Of a stretch of 64,000 bases of DNA, positions 21,701 to 34,097 are shown piece after piece. The translations under genes were made by a program, and so were the position numbers. The stretch lies in contig CM056741.1 of NCBI GenBank assembly GCA_029851415.1, positions 148,850,522-148,914,521 on the forward strand, written 5' to 3'. Origin of the DNA: Eretmocerus hayati. Taxonomy: Eukaryota > Arthropoda > Insecta > Hymenoptera > Aphelinidae. Position 1 is the stretch's first letter, and each line of letters opens with the position of its first letter. The notes under the pieces were generated by a model that made no database searches, was not told the DNA's origin, and saw only the letters and a list, made by a program, of their open reading frames with translations.

Positions 21701-24700
21701 CGGATGATAAATGATCTCACAGATTAATACTAGTTAATTCATTCCCCAAATCTTAGAACATGAGGACTTTTATCTTTGGTTTATGGGTCAAACAGAACGA
21801 CTGAGAGTTTGTACATACTTACGCATGAGTGAATATTTCTTCGCGGGAATCGACGAATCGTTGTCCAAACCAATGGTAAACGAATGTGAAGAAAATGTTG
21901 ACGATTGCAGTTTCAGTAACCAACATATGCCTAGTAATCGGGGCGTGAAGGAAAGTCACCTTGGAAATTACATGACTTTAGGAATTCAACTCATTCGGGA
22001 TGTGTTTCAGGCAGTGAACCCTAGAGGCAGATACTCACATGGTATATCCCAAAAGACAATAAGAATATACTAAAACATTCGTAACACGTGGATGCCCAAC
22101 AGAATAATCCATCCACCAGTTCAAATGCTCTGTGAAATATATAAGTATAATTATTGCAACACGCAATTATTGTAATTCGTTCAATCACTTGGGAGGATGA
22201 ACAACAGGAACAAAACTAGTCATATCCGAGACAACTCCTGTTGAAATATTCGAGGACTTGTTGATGTTTATTGGTGAAACCGACATAGATAATGACGATT
22301 CGCCTGAACTGACTTGCACCCGGAAGTGCGTGCGCTAAGAAAAACTTTCGCTCTCCGAAAGTACATGGAAAATAGAAGTATTTCTGACAAGAAACAAAAC
22401 CATCGCCGAAGCCATCTTTTGAGACGTCGGCCACGAGTCTGAAATGTACTTTCATGGAATATGTTTCTGTTTCAAAATGGCTGTGGCTCATATGTCCTAT
22501 AGCAAATGAACTCGATCAATGATTGGCTTTGAAGTAAAATGAGTCATCTATTGATCAAAGTTGATTCGAGACTCGAAAACTGTGCCCTTGTGAGAGGAAT
22601 CAGTATCTTACAGAAGAAAATCGAATTTCAGGCAATCAAAGTTCGACAAATGTAGGGTTTTCCGCGCATGCGCACTCTTCTCTGTCCATAGAGCTATTTT
22701 CAATCGGCGGTTTGTTTAGTTTCCTTTGAAATGACCTCTTGCTAGAGTTAATTTGATGGAGTAGAAGAAAATACACGCCTTAAATGTTCGGAGAGACTGC
22801 CGTGCTGTTCTTAGGCTCACGGACTTGATACCTACAAACTTTTTTTTCTTCCAACAGCTACGGCTCCGGTTGAGGCTCCGGTCCTGTTGCATCCCATTCA
22901 CTCCAGCAAGAGGTTTTTCAGAAGGAAATTGAGTCATCTTCTGATTGAAGAAAGTTTGAAAGGCGTGGAGAATAGCCTATGCGTAGAAGATGCTAGTTGT
23001 TGATTCAAAATTTGCTTTTGAAATGACTTCTCATGAATTTGAGCATCTACTACACTTGGAAAATTACTCAGAATAGTCATTCTTCTGTACCATAATCTCA
23101 CAAATACAATGATATGGGCTGTGAGGTCCTCAGGAGACGTTTTGTATGGTAAAAACGCATTTTTTTGAATTTTAATAGTATATTACGTAACAAGAGCGAG
23201 AAAGACGATTTTCGCAAAAGTTGCCAAACGAGTCTGAGAAGTAACATTTACGCACACCTTGCAATTTCTTGCACACCCAGAAAGACACATTTACGCACGC
23301 TCGCGAGAGAGGCGGGAGGGGGTTCGGGGGGTTTCCTGTAAAAAACGTAGGATATGGTAATTGAAAATCAAGTTTTTGAATCAGATTCATCAATTTCTGA
23401 AGGATATAACGTCGTTACCATAATTCAGAGTAGATAATTATATCATCTGAATTAAAAAATACAAGGAACAGTTAATACAAGTTTTTTTCTCATGAAACGA
23501 ATAAGAGATTAAATATTTTGTTTAGTTTTACAACAAATATTTAGACTAGTGTTTAGAAAACAAAACAATCAATCTTCACCATAAATATTCTCATGAAAGA
23601 ACGAGATAAGATGTCTCAAATCGTTTTGACATTTGCGAATGAAGTTTTAACTCAAAATTTTCATTATTACAATATCGAAAAATTGGGGAATTTTTATTAT
23701 TATGAAATCAAAATATTGGTGAATTGGAATCACAGCAGTGATAAACAATTTGTTTGTGAAATGCCAAAGAGTTTTCGAGTGAAATATGAGAATCATATGA
23801 AAGTCAAAGTACTCGACAACGTTCACAATATTCTCCATAGGACCTCTTGGGAGTCAATACCAGATATGACGAGTAAAACATTGGAAAAATTACATTCACG
23901 CATTACAAACTGTGCGGAGAAATGACATTCATGCACGCTTCACCAGTGCGTAAATGTAAAACTGTGCGAGAAGTCATTCACGCATTACTTCTCGCACTGT
24001 AAATAGTGAAGAGAAGTCGCATTTATTTACAACTTTGCGCACAGAGTTGCAAAAAATAATTTTAGCTCACTAAAACAGCTCTAGAGAACTCAGAACGCTA
24101 AATACTGGCGAACAATTCTAGTGAGTCCATCTTATCATCTGAATAGTGGATGGAGAATATAAAGAGATCAAAATAGGCATCAAGAAAGCTATCAGCTAAT
24201 TTCTGATTTTAGCCTTTTACAGCTTCTGAGAGGACCAGGAAGGCTCGAAAAATATTCCACAAGTGATCAATCGGTAGTATTTGGGTCACTTCGCAAATGC
24301 TCTCCGAACAATTTTAATCGGTTGAGGCATTCCAGAGTTATGAGCAGAATACGGTAGTGGAGTCTCAATTCTGGATTTTTCGGGGAAACCCTGATTGTTG
24401 GGCTGTAGTGAACAAAAGAAATCTTCCGGACTCAACAACTGAGCAAGATATCACATTTTCGAACCCCAGAACGAAAAAAAGGTATGGGTATTATTTGAAA
24501 ATAGTTGCAAAAACGTTGCTGAATTGGCGTGAACGTACCCATATGCACGCTAATGTCAATGCCTGATCTTATAAGCCGAGTCGACCAAAATCAGCTGAGC
24601 AATATTGACCGAGGAAATATTCACTGCGCGAAATTCTTATCAAAGTTTCCCAGGAAACAGGTATTCCGAGAAAGAAAGGTTGCGCGCCTCACACTGAGCG

Positions 24701-24749
24701 AGACACTCGGACGAGCGACGATTGATTACATGAGAGTGGAACTTGGGAT
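21701..24749. other. 3 kb with weak open frames
   Basis: Frames at 21783-22073 (plus, 96 codons), 22216-22491 (minus, 91) and 23593-23925 (plus, 110) were inspected; none has a recognised motif. Sequence around 23200-23300 and 23895-24030 shares ACATTTACGCAC and its inverse, so a decayed inverted-repeat element may span about 23200-24050. Confidence 0.4.
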
Positions 24750-25752
24750 TAGACTAGGCGAAATCACCGCCATCGCTGGAAAAATTCGTCTGATGGAATT
24801 TTTTTACGGGATCCCCTCCAGAAGACCCTTCTGAATCCGAAAATCCATGTTGCCAGACGAAATTCTGGTGCAAAATTGTTTAAACTGAAATTGTTTAAAC
24901 AAATTAGCAATATCAACTTTTTTGGTCCCAAAGCAACTTTGTAAGGTTATTTGATACATTTTAAAAAGAAAATCTCTCTTGTCATTTTTTTCTAAAAGTC
25001 ATCGTTTTCGAGCTGTGAGCGTTTCAAAGTTGAAAAATTGCGAAAATCGCGATTTTCAGCGATCGATTAGAGTGAGAAAAACGTAAAAATCTCATGTTGC
25101 CAAAGCGGAAGGATGTTGATTGAGATGTCTTTAACAATGTCCAATAGCAAAAATTCATGTTTCCGAGCGATAACCCTTTGTTTTTTCAATGTTAACAATG
25201 GGTAGTTGCGCACGCTATAGCCATAGAGATGCAGCGGTGGCGGGCTGCGCGTCGTCTGCTTGCTCGTGCCGATATCCTATGCTATAGCGTGCGCAACTAC
25301 CTATTGTTAACATTGAAAAAACAAAGGGTTATCGCTCGGAAACATGAATTTTTGCTATTGGGCATTGTTAAAGACATCTCAATCAACATTCTTCCGCTTT
25401 GGCAACATGAGATTTTTACGTTTTTCTCACTCTAATCGATCGCTGAAAATCTCGATTTTCGCAATTTTTCAACTTTGAAACGCTCACAGCTCGAAAACGA
25501 TGACTTTTAGAAAAAAATGACAAGAGAGCTTTTCTTTTTAAAATGTATCAAATAACCTTACAAAGTTGTTTTGGGACCAAAAAAGTTGATATTGCTAATT
25601 TGTTTAAACAATTTCAGTTTAAACAATTTTGCACCAGAATTTCGTCTGGCAACATGGATTTTCGGATTCAGAAGGGTCTTCTGGAGGGGATCCCGTAAAA
25701 AAATTCCATCAGACGAATTTTTCCAGCGATGGCGGTGATTTCGCCTAGTCTA
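24750..25752. mobile_element. Foldback element, about 1 kb, near-perfect arms, TA at the ends
   Basis: Arms of about 470 bp (24750-25220 and 25282-25752) are inverted copies with only a few mismatches; the start is GACTAGGCGAAATCACC after TA. Both outer ends carry TA, and GAT lies outside both (24747-24749 and 25753-25755), so the duplication is either TA (Tc1/mariner-like) or the three-base GAT. The ~60-bp apex is GC-rich. There is no coding potential. Confidence 0.8.
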
Positions 25753-25831
25753 GATCGCTCATTCCCTCTGATTGATATTGTTTTTGTTTTTATTGATTGA
25801 TATTGTTGTACGACGATATTTTAACCTGCAT

Positions 25832-28066
25832 GCCTCTGGTAGAAAAAAGACCGTAGCGGTATCGCGCAACTTTGTACTACTGTAATAGAGGTACTGTAGA
25901 AGTACGATGTTCCTGTACTACCAGTAGTACTGGAAGTATTGCTGTCGTACTACGATCGTATTCCGCCAAAGTCCGTGTCCGCAATGGTATTATTTCCAAG
26001 TTTCAAAGAATATCTGTGCATGCGAGAGAGCCGGCAGATGCAGATCTGCTAGACTGTGTTTGTGTTTGGCACTTTGTGTTGACATCTGGTGTTATGTGAA
26101 GATGGGAAGCTGACGTTGTGGTCGACGTGCAATGAAGAAAACTCCTTCAGTTGATTTTGATATGCACAAACGGATATTACATGGTGATGTTACATATTCC
26201 TTTCTTGCACATGCGGGAGTTAGGTTAACCCATCAGGCTCACTCCACAGCAGATGAATCCAAGCGATGAGATGCCTGTCATCAAGTGTGACAAGCATGTA
26301 AGCTGCAAGATGCTCTTGATTCTTCAAGACTCATTTATGCTCTACACCCAGCTGTGTCTGTCCACGACTCAGACACACATCTCAGTTTCCAATTAGTTTC
26401 CAAATTAGCACAGTAAAAAAGTGTGACAATAGTTCTCATAGCTTTTTAAACAGATGCTGCTTGAGTATTTGTTGATCTCAGCTTTGATAAAGTCTCACTC
26501 TGTCAAAAATCACCACTAGAAGATTTGCTTATTTCCCTCCTCCTTGTCGCTTCAAACTACTCCTTCCATTTTAGAACTTTGGCTATTGAATTGAGCATAG
26601 ATGAAAGTGTAGCATGAGTTATCACAACTGCATGGGCATATGAAGCAGGAACATTTCTAGACTTCTACTCTGCAATGCAACTTACGTTATCACTCTGGAT
26701 GAATTAGAAACTTTATTTGATCACATACAGTTATGACTGTTGGCTTCGATAAAAAAAAGTTCCCCCTCCAGCATAACAATAGGTTTATGGAAGTTAAATA
26801 GAGGGACAGAGACGAAACTCCATTTTTTTGTTTCTTACGTAATCAGTGATAAAATGATCATCCATGATATCATCTTAAGTATTCATCTTGAAGTATCACA
26901 ATTCCTAACTTAGGCTGACGGATATGAAAGAATTCTTCTTTTACTCATCAAGAGGGAGCTGGAAATGTTATCATTAAACAGAAATTCGATTTTTGATGCC
27001 GCTCATTGCACATTCTTCTGTAATTTTCTTTTCAGGAGTATGGTTCAAGTGCATGCAAGTGAACTAGAATCAAGATGAATATTTTGTGTATACAAGATTA
27101 TCATAACACTTAATTCAACGTTGATAACTTGCAATTTGGAAAATGAGAGAGAGACAAGATATATAGAGAATAAGCAAGTCTTGAAATGTTGACATGTAAC
27201 AGTGAGCGTTCATCAAAACTGAAGTCGAGAAATGCTCAGGCATCACCATCTATTCCAGAAGCTATTGGGTTTCTCGAACATATACTGCTTTAGACTTTTG
27301 ATGTCACACTTATATGATTGAGAATCATTATCACAGTCTTTATTGTTGCTAATGGACTGGAAACTAATTGGAAACTGGGATGTGTGTCTGAGTCTTGGAC
27401 ATACACAGCTGGGTGTAGAGCCCATGTGTATAATCTTCAGAGTATCTGCACTTTGTCTGATATTTCAGAGAAGCAGAATGCAGCTGAGGATGCGAATGTG
27501 TAAGAAAGCATAAGTGAGTCTAGAAGAATCAAGAGCATCTTGCAGCTTACATTCTTGTCACACTTGGTGACAGGCATCTCATCGCTTCTCTCTACCCTCC
27601 CTAGCTTGGATTCACCTGCTGTGGAGTGAGCCTGGGTTAACTTAACTCTCGCATGTGCAAGAAAGGAATATGTAACATCACCATGTAATATCCGTTTGTG
27701 CATATCAAAATCAACTGAAGGAGTTTTCTTCATTGCACGTCGACCACAACGTCAGCTTCCCATCTTCACACAACACCAGATGTCAACACAAAGTGCCAAA
27801 CACAAACACAGTCTAGCAGATCTGCATCTGCCGGCTCTCTCGCATGCACAGATATTCTTTGAAACTTGAAAATAGTACCATTGCGGACACGGACTTTGGC
27901 GTAATACGATCGTAGTACGACAGCAATACTTCCATTACTACTGGCAGTACAGGAACATCGTACTACTGGAGTAATACTGCATTGTACTACTACAGTAGTA
28001 CGGTGATGATACAGGAGCGGTACTGTAGTAGTACTACAGTAATCCGCTCTTTTTTCCACCAGAGGC
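25832..28066. mobile_element. Large foldback element, about 2.2 kb, with GTAGTAC-rich subtermini
   Basis: GCCTCTGGTAGAAAAAAGA at the left end pairs with the right end around 28048-28066. Arms of about 580-700 bp (25832-26415 and about 27355-28066) are inverted copies with moderate divergence and a few indels. Just inside each end is a cluster of GTAGTAC/GTACTAC motifs (about 25875-25960 and 27915-28040). The ~900-bp interior is unique. Minus-strand frames at 27437-27733 (98 codons) and 27766-28134 (122 codons) lie in the right arm, with an interrupted counterpart in the left arm; I do not recognise the peptides. No target duplication is evident. Confidence 0.7.
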
Positions 28067-28784
28067 TTCTCCCAAACCAACGCCACGCCCAACTCCGGAG
28101 CTTGAAATGTGGAGTATGCTCGATTGCTCAACATATTCTTCTACACAGTAGTATGTGCAATCTATACAGAACCTGCTTGACTCTGTACGTGACAAATCTC
28201 TATCATATCCGTACATCACACTCTGAATAACATTAGGTGATTTTATTTATAAAATGAGTTTATAAGATTTAGAGTAATGGAGTACTAACACAATTCTAGT
28301 AGGGAAAAATGAAAAACATGTTTGAAAAACGGTCGAATCGATGTTCCTCAAACACGGGTCCGGCTGTTGTTTTGATTCTTGTTGAGAAAACTCCGATTTC
28401 TGGGGCACTTTGAGTAAGCAGACGTTCTTTTCATCAGCAAGCACTTTCGAGTTGAGGTCAGTCCAGGCAAACCGTGCAATGTCACGTGTATGGACTCAAT
28501 TGTAATGAATTGGTGCGATTTGTGAAATGAGTGTACGTTGTCGATCAAATAGCCTTCATGTTATCTTTAACAATCCCTTCTCTGTCTAGAAAGATAATCT
28601 GGTTGAATAATATACGTCAAACTTTTATTCATCATATAGGTCTCAGCTGAAAGGCATGCGTGCTGGAGTGTGGACTGCTGAGACAATAAACCTCGTGGTC
28701 TGAATGTGTAAGCGCGCAGATCCGAGAAAGCCAACTGATGATAATGATCTTGATGTATCCGTCAAACTTCCTGCACATTTCCAG
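28067..28784. other. Spacer before the candidate exon
   Basis: No gene supported. A pyrimidine-rich stretch ending TTTCCAG leads into the candidate exon at 28785. Confidence 0.4.
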
Positions 28785-29092
28785 TGTACATACTTGAGAC
28801 TTTTTTGATGAAGGACTATGACGCTCTTAATAGATTTACGAAAATTATTGGTCAGGAGTTCGAGATTATCTTCAATTCCTTCTTGACACAGCATGTTGCG
28901 CAGCCGGGAGCTGAAAATATCCCGGAGTTGATCAATACATTAGCAAATATAGAGGAATGTATAAGTGTGAATTTAAATTCCTGGACGGGCGGAAGAAACC
29001 CCCATAATTTTGATCTGGCTTTAAAATTATCAAGCTCGCGCGGTAATTATCAGTTTGTCCCGGAATTGAAAGCTCTCGTAGATACGCGTTAG
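28785..29092 (+). CDS. Candidate terminal exon of an unrecognised protein
   Basis: An open frame of about 102 codons begins directly after a good splice-acceptor-like sequence (CTTCCTGCACATTTCCAG ending at 28784) and runs to a TAG at 29090-29092. The predicted peptide has a balanced, protein-like composition: an acidic/hydrophobic amphipathic first half (FTKIIGQEFEIIFNSF), then a stretch around ENIPELINTLANIEECI, and a polar C-terminus ending KALVDTR. There is no ATG near the acceptor. I do not recognise the family and cannot find a convincing upstream exon in the preceding kilobase. It may be a real last exon, a retroposed gene fragment, or a chance frame. Confidence 0.35.
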
Positions 29093-30841
29093 GATTCATC
29101 ATTAGGCAGACTTGGAGAGTAGCTTACTCAACGTCATCACGAAGAAATCCTCATCAACCGACATGAGAACCCCCCCCCCCCGAACCGTTCAAAGAGACCT
29201 AATCTTAAATCACTGTCATTCTGTATCGAAAGTGGCTGAAAATGAAAACCCTCGATGAATTCTGTCGGGAAGGGTCCAAATCTTGGAAGTCAAAAAATAA
29301 AGCTATCACATGCCATCTCGGTGGAACAAGCTGGTTTTTAGTTAGAAATATGACCAAGCTCGGGACCTTTGGTGTGCATCGTGGCGAGCGCTCACAAGAA
29401 TCCACAATCTATGATCGACGGAAATTGAAAGGTTAAAAAACTCCAACTTGGTGTATATGTCGTAGGCGAATAGTATTCTCAGCCAGATAGCTATCTTCCG
29501 CGGCGCATAGCTATCAGGCAGCCGGTAGGATTCACGACGCGGGAGTAGTCTATCCGGCTGAAATTTGTAGGTCGGTAAATAGGCTACGGCAGCTATGCGG
29601 GAATTTTTTTGTATATTCGGCAGCAAGGCGCCAGCGCGCATTTTGATTACTGTTCATCGAAAAGCGGTAAGCACCCCACGTTAACCTAGATGACACTAAA
29701 TTGATCAACACGCGCGGAGTTGACACCCACGTCAAAGCACGAAGAATGTAATAATTAAAAAAATATTTCAAATTGAGAGTTACAAGAAATAAAAACGATT
29801 ACAAACAATCTGAAAACACCCAACAAAATTACAAAATGCTATCTATACCGCACTTATGGTATGTACATATTGCGTACCACGTGGATCAAAACAGGCTTCC
29901 AGAATGATTTTTATAGCTGAAAATTATCGAGCTTCATCGACGAAGGAAGTGAATGTTCCAAATTGTACAACACCTCTGCATACTTTGAGGTAACTGTGCC
30001 TAATTTCCCCCTATTTCCTACTTGCCCCCACAAAAGTTCTCAATTGTATGAACCACAGACCTTGCCGCGCATTTTTTTCATGTTTGTTACCTTAAATTAT
30101 GGGGAAAAAAGGTTTTGGATCAATCCTAAATGACCCGTGTATTTCTTAGAACAAAAAAACTGGTACTCGGCACTCCGACTTCTTTTTTGATATGCCGAAC
30201 GAAATTGATGTGATTAATTCTAACGTACTGTAGCTCATTCTCTTTGTCTTTGTCCCAACTTAGGAATGCTATTTACATAATTGCAAAATTCAATTTCTAA
30301 ATAACACTATTCGCATCTTACTAAAATAAGTGCAGTGTTCTCAATTTGCCTCCATAGTCTTACTTCAATCTATTGAGATATGTCAATTCATCTCATGAGG
30401 TTTGAAAGGAGGTAAAAAAATTATGGAATGAGGTAATGTACGTCTCATTTGAGGGCCTGGGAACCGAAATATCCCGATTTCGCGAAAAACCCGCATGATC
30501 TCATGGGAATAGGTCTCTTTTCCACGTCGGGGCAAATTAGGAACACACTATCGAAAACTCGCAAAAATCTAAATATCTCGGGTCTAATTCATTTTAAGAA
30601 ACGCGCGTCGGCTCATTTTACAGGTCTTGAAACAAGCTTCAAAGTAGGCTAAAGAATGTTCAAAAATATTGAGATAAACCACAATAGCGAGCAGAACAAA
30701 AGCAGTGGGAGCAAGTTAGGCAGACTTATCTCAGTCATTTTTGTTCACATAAATGTGTACTGGTCCATCTCCCATAACCATGATGCTAATATCTAACGAC
30801 GATAATGGCAGAGATTATCTGAATCAATTGACCCCGCTCAC
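29093..30841. other. 1.7 kb without recognised gene
   Basis: Short frames only. A C homopolymer of about 12 bases lies near 29169. This stretch is where C-terminal exons of the odorant receptor would be expected on the minus strand, and none was found. Confidence 0.5.
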
Positions 30842-31674
30842 CTTAATATGACAAATAATGCGCATGTTTGTTGCACTGTGATGATGAAGAGTGAGCCGAA
30901 ACCACATACAAGCATCACATACGATGTTGTGCATATCATACATTGCAAATTAGCCAATGCAATGTAATCGGTAAGTTCAAGAAATATGAAATCGACTGGT
31001 ACAATGACGAGCTTTAGACGTGTAGGATCATCTAAATCAAAGAATAGCGGGACAGCTATGCTAGCTACTTGTATTATAAGCCCACATGCCAATACTGCTC
31101 CAAAACCCCCTGAAATCGAATCAGATTTTTTCATGTAGACTAAACACCACACAGAAACCTCATATTATACATCCAAGATAGATTGACGGAGGCCTAGTAG
31201 AAATCATTCATTCCATCATTACTTGTTCTCCGTATAATCAAGGATCTACCCGGCTTACTTCAAACTGCCATGTACTACCTGCCAATAGTAGGTTTAGTTT
31301 ATAGGCAACCGCAGAGTGTTCATTGATTATTTTCTTTTCATCCCGATCGACGATGGACTCACAAGTAGCTTTCAAATGGCATATCAACAATTTTATCTGG
31401 AAAGGAGTATCAAACAACTTCAGCTTTCTTTGGTGTGGACGAGTCAATAGCTTGATGAGATTATGGCAGTTACGATACCTTCGAAACCCTGGTGAATATG
31501 ACCCAATATGCGGTGACAAAGGTGATATTTGCCATGAACGATATCATTGATAATACTGGCATATCATCTCGATACCAGTTGGACAAAAGGTAGGAGCCCT
31601 GTGCGATAGAATATTATGCTCCTTATTTTGATAGTTCTGATATCCATGTACAGTATTTCTCTGAACTTGGGCAT
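30842..31674 (-). pseudogene. Insect odorant receptor (7tm_6 family), N-terminal two thirds, broken
   Basis: Three minus-strand exons chain with consistent phases: 31674-31479 (ATG at 31674, donor AAG|GTATCG), 31396-31279 (acceptor TTTCCAG, donor GCAG|GTAGTA, phase 1) and 31109-30842 (acceptor GATTTCAG, donor AAG|GTGAGC, phase 2). Introns are 82 and 169 bp. The peptides fit insect odorant receptors in order: an N-terminal IIFYRTGLLPFVQ (family GLWP-like), a TM2 stretch MISFMANITFVTAYWV, a cytosolic loop with RDEKKIINEHSAVAYKL, TM3, and TM4-5 ending ITVQQTCALFVILR, the usual HACG-like segment. Damage: the frame shifts between codons read before and after about 31572, where TM1 appears to be deleted, and no C-terminal exons follow. 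Odorant receptors are olfactory dendrite cation channels acting with Orco. Confidence 0.75.
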
Positions 31675-32878
31675 AGAAAATCTGAGATAGACCCTATTTT
31701 TCTCGCGAATGATCATATTTGGTCGATTGTGGTGAAGGAGCTCTGTATTTTGATGACCCTCGTCCTTATTCAGAATTTTGCTGCTGTAAAAAATCGCGTT
31801 ATTGGAATTCCCTCCCAAGCCCGTGTGATAGCACCCTGTTTTTCACTCGTAGCCGTGTACTCTCATTTGATTTTGGTGAATTGTTCATCCACATATCATC
31901 AGCAGCACATTCTGGATTTGGTCAAATTTCAGCATTTTAGAAATTCGCGATTTAATAGTATAAGTCTGGTGAAACGTTGTGATTGTTCCTGTTTATCCTT
32001 TCGGGATTTTTTGGATATAATTGACTGTACAACAACTCATGCTATTTATGTTACTTGTGCAACTATCAATAATTGGCCAAATCATGGAAGAGTTAAAGGA
32101 GGCTAGCCGAGTGAAAAAGAACGAAATTATGGATGATTTGAAAACGAGTCGCTCATCTCGGAATTTTGACGGTCCAGACTAATAAATGTGAATTCAGTTC
32201 ACAATGAAATGAGGTTCGTTCAGGGATTTAATTCCCCATTCCACGAAGGTAATGAAAGATTAGGCAGCTTTTAGGCTTGACAAGCTACTTCTGGCAACTT
32301 CTGAGAATTCTAGAACAATTTCAAAGTCCTTGGCTAAACTTCTGCACGATAATAAAAAGAATAGTAACACTTCATAGCTTGATGCCGTTCACCTTTACGT
32401 GCATGAATTAAACGCCCAACCACCGTGAGGGGTGCATTGCCAATTATCTATGACATACAACTCGTTGAACGAGAACTATACAGTTTGGTTCAAGGTGGGT
32501 CCGAACCATCGAGTCTCCAAAAATGGCCCACGAGAAAAAGTCTTTATGATATTATCTCGGTCTCCAACTCTAGTTCCCGCAAGTTCGATCGAATGATTGA
32601 GATGAGAACAGCGTTTTTGTCATCAAAGTGGCTTTCTGCTCAGCGATAAGGTTTATCAAGGGATTATCATCTTTTCTTACGCGGGTATTATTAGCTCCGA
32701 TACTTCTGAAAATTCAGCGGGAACGGTCTTTGCTCCCAAGAGGAACCCGATAAAGATCATTTAATTGCGTACATGACACAAATGTAGAGTGGGATTGGAT
32801 CAAGATATGAAAATTTCGAAGGAGGAGGGAGAAAGCTGAGATATTCTCCATGTGATATACAATTTAATGTGGAAGACC
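31675..32878. other. Spacer upstream of the odorant receptor fragment
   Basis: The plus frame 31729-32106 (125 codons) and a second plus frame ending near 32162 were examined. Neither shows a family signature, so no gene is called. The promoter of the receptor, if it survives, would lie here, but no TATA/Inr pair stands out. Confidence 0.4.
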
Positions 32879-33263
32879 TTAAAGCCGTATCGGAGTCTCA
32901 CACAAAACGGGGTTACACTTTTCGCAATAGTTTCTCCATCAATTGAGACGGGGGTGGTTACAAATTACTCGAAATTGCTTTAGGAATGTGCCTCTGGTAC
33001 GATCCATGAGAATAAACGTCCAAATCTTCTTCAAAACTCGATGTAAGGTGAAAAGTCGCGCTCTTTGAGAATCAGAATCGGAATATCTCTCGATTCTTCG
33101 ATTCCTCCTCAAGAGTGAGAGGCATTTATCCTCATAGATCGCACCAGAGACACATTCCTGGAGCAATTCCGAGTCATTTGCGACCACCCCCGTCTCAATT
33201 GATGGAAAAACCATCGTGTAAGTTGTAACCTCGTATTTGCCGCGAGACTCCGACATGGCCTTA
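32879..33263. repeat. Inverted duplication of a coding-like segment
   Basis: About 141 bp at 32879-33019 is an imperfect inverted copy of 33122-33263, separated by about 100 bp. On the minus strand the right copy is open (frame 33313-32939) and preceded by an acceptor-like TTCAACTATCAG at about 33270. The left copy carries a stop and a frameshift relative to it. The minus peptide contains LLQECVSGAIYEDK, loosely like the C-terminal region of insect odorant receptors (A-x-Y-E followed by a position usually tryptophan), but the spacing is off by two residues. I treat the identity as unresolved. Confidence 0.45.
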
Positions 33264-33860
33264 ATCAGCTGATAGTTGAAGGAATAGATAACGAAAAGAG
33301 GGAATCTGATCAAAGTTTACCACCCAACCAAAATTCTCAATTAGTTCTTGGGTAAGAGAATGATTCAGGTTAAAGATAATCATGTATTGAACCAACTTAC
33401 CGTTGTCACAAGCCACAGTGAATTCATTGTATTGTAAATCATACAAGTGATAAGTCTCCATAACTTATTTTGTTCAGGCCACGACCCTACGGCTTGGAGT
33501 AAAAATTTACAGTTTTTGTATTCTCTGTTCACTTCCATCTTGATGATGGTTGAGAGGGTGGTGAGAAAAATCGTCCAGATATATGCTGATGACTTCTGTT
33601 TCCAGTCGCTTTCACAGAAAAAGTGCCTTGTCCACTGAATGACAGAATTTATTCATGTTTAGTGACTTGCTAACTCTGTTTCAGTTGTTATTTGCTCGCA
33701 TTTCCCATTTCTCATACAATTTCTGTTGAAAGAGTAACTTTCTGACCAAAAAAATAGAACATTACGCAATTACAGAGTAGAGTCGGCATTTTTATCCCCG
33801 GGTGAGATTATCGCTTACAACAAAGCTGAGCGATAAACTTCTGGAAGTCTGAGGCCCATA
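33264..33860. other. Spacer; possible short first exon near 33400-33461 on the minus strand
   Basis: On the minus strand, an ATG at 33461 opens 20-odd codons that end at a strong donor-like CG|GTAAGTTG near 33399. Joining it to the acceptor near 33270 gives an immediate stop, so the two do not form one gene as read. Nothing else seen. Confidence 0.3.
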
Positions 33861-34097
33861 TTAGGGATGTTCAGACAACCCGCCACGCCACGAATCTTGC
33901 GCCATGACATCGCACGACATCCGATATGACTCGGAATCCTATGGTGGATTTGATACAACCAGTCATGGGAAATGAAAATAAATCCATCCACCGATAGTTG
34001 GGCTCACCCGAATGGATCGCGAGTCATTTCGGGTCATGTCGTGCGTTGTCATGACGTGAGATTCGCGTCGTGGCGGGTTGTCTGTCATCACCCCTAA
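33861..34097. mobile_element. MITE-like inverted repeat, about 237 bp
   Basis: TTAGGGATGTTCAGACAACC at 33861 is mirrored by the end at 34097 (GGTTGTCTGTCATCACCCCTAA region). The inner 60 bp, including CCGCCACGCCACGAATC and ATGACATCGCACGACAT, pair with a few mismatches. The TTA/TAA at the extreme ends may be target sequence or part of the repeat. No coding potential. Confidence 0.65.

Noticed and set aside
33261..33461. A two-exon gene joining the ATG at 33461 to the exon near 33270
   Set aside because: The donor and acceptor phases give a stop codon immediately after the junction.
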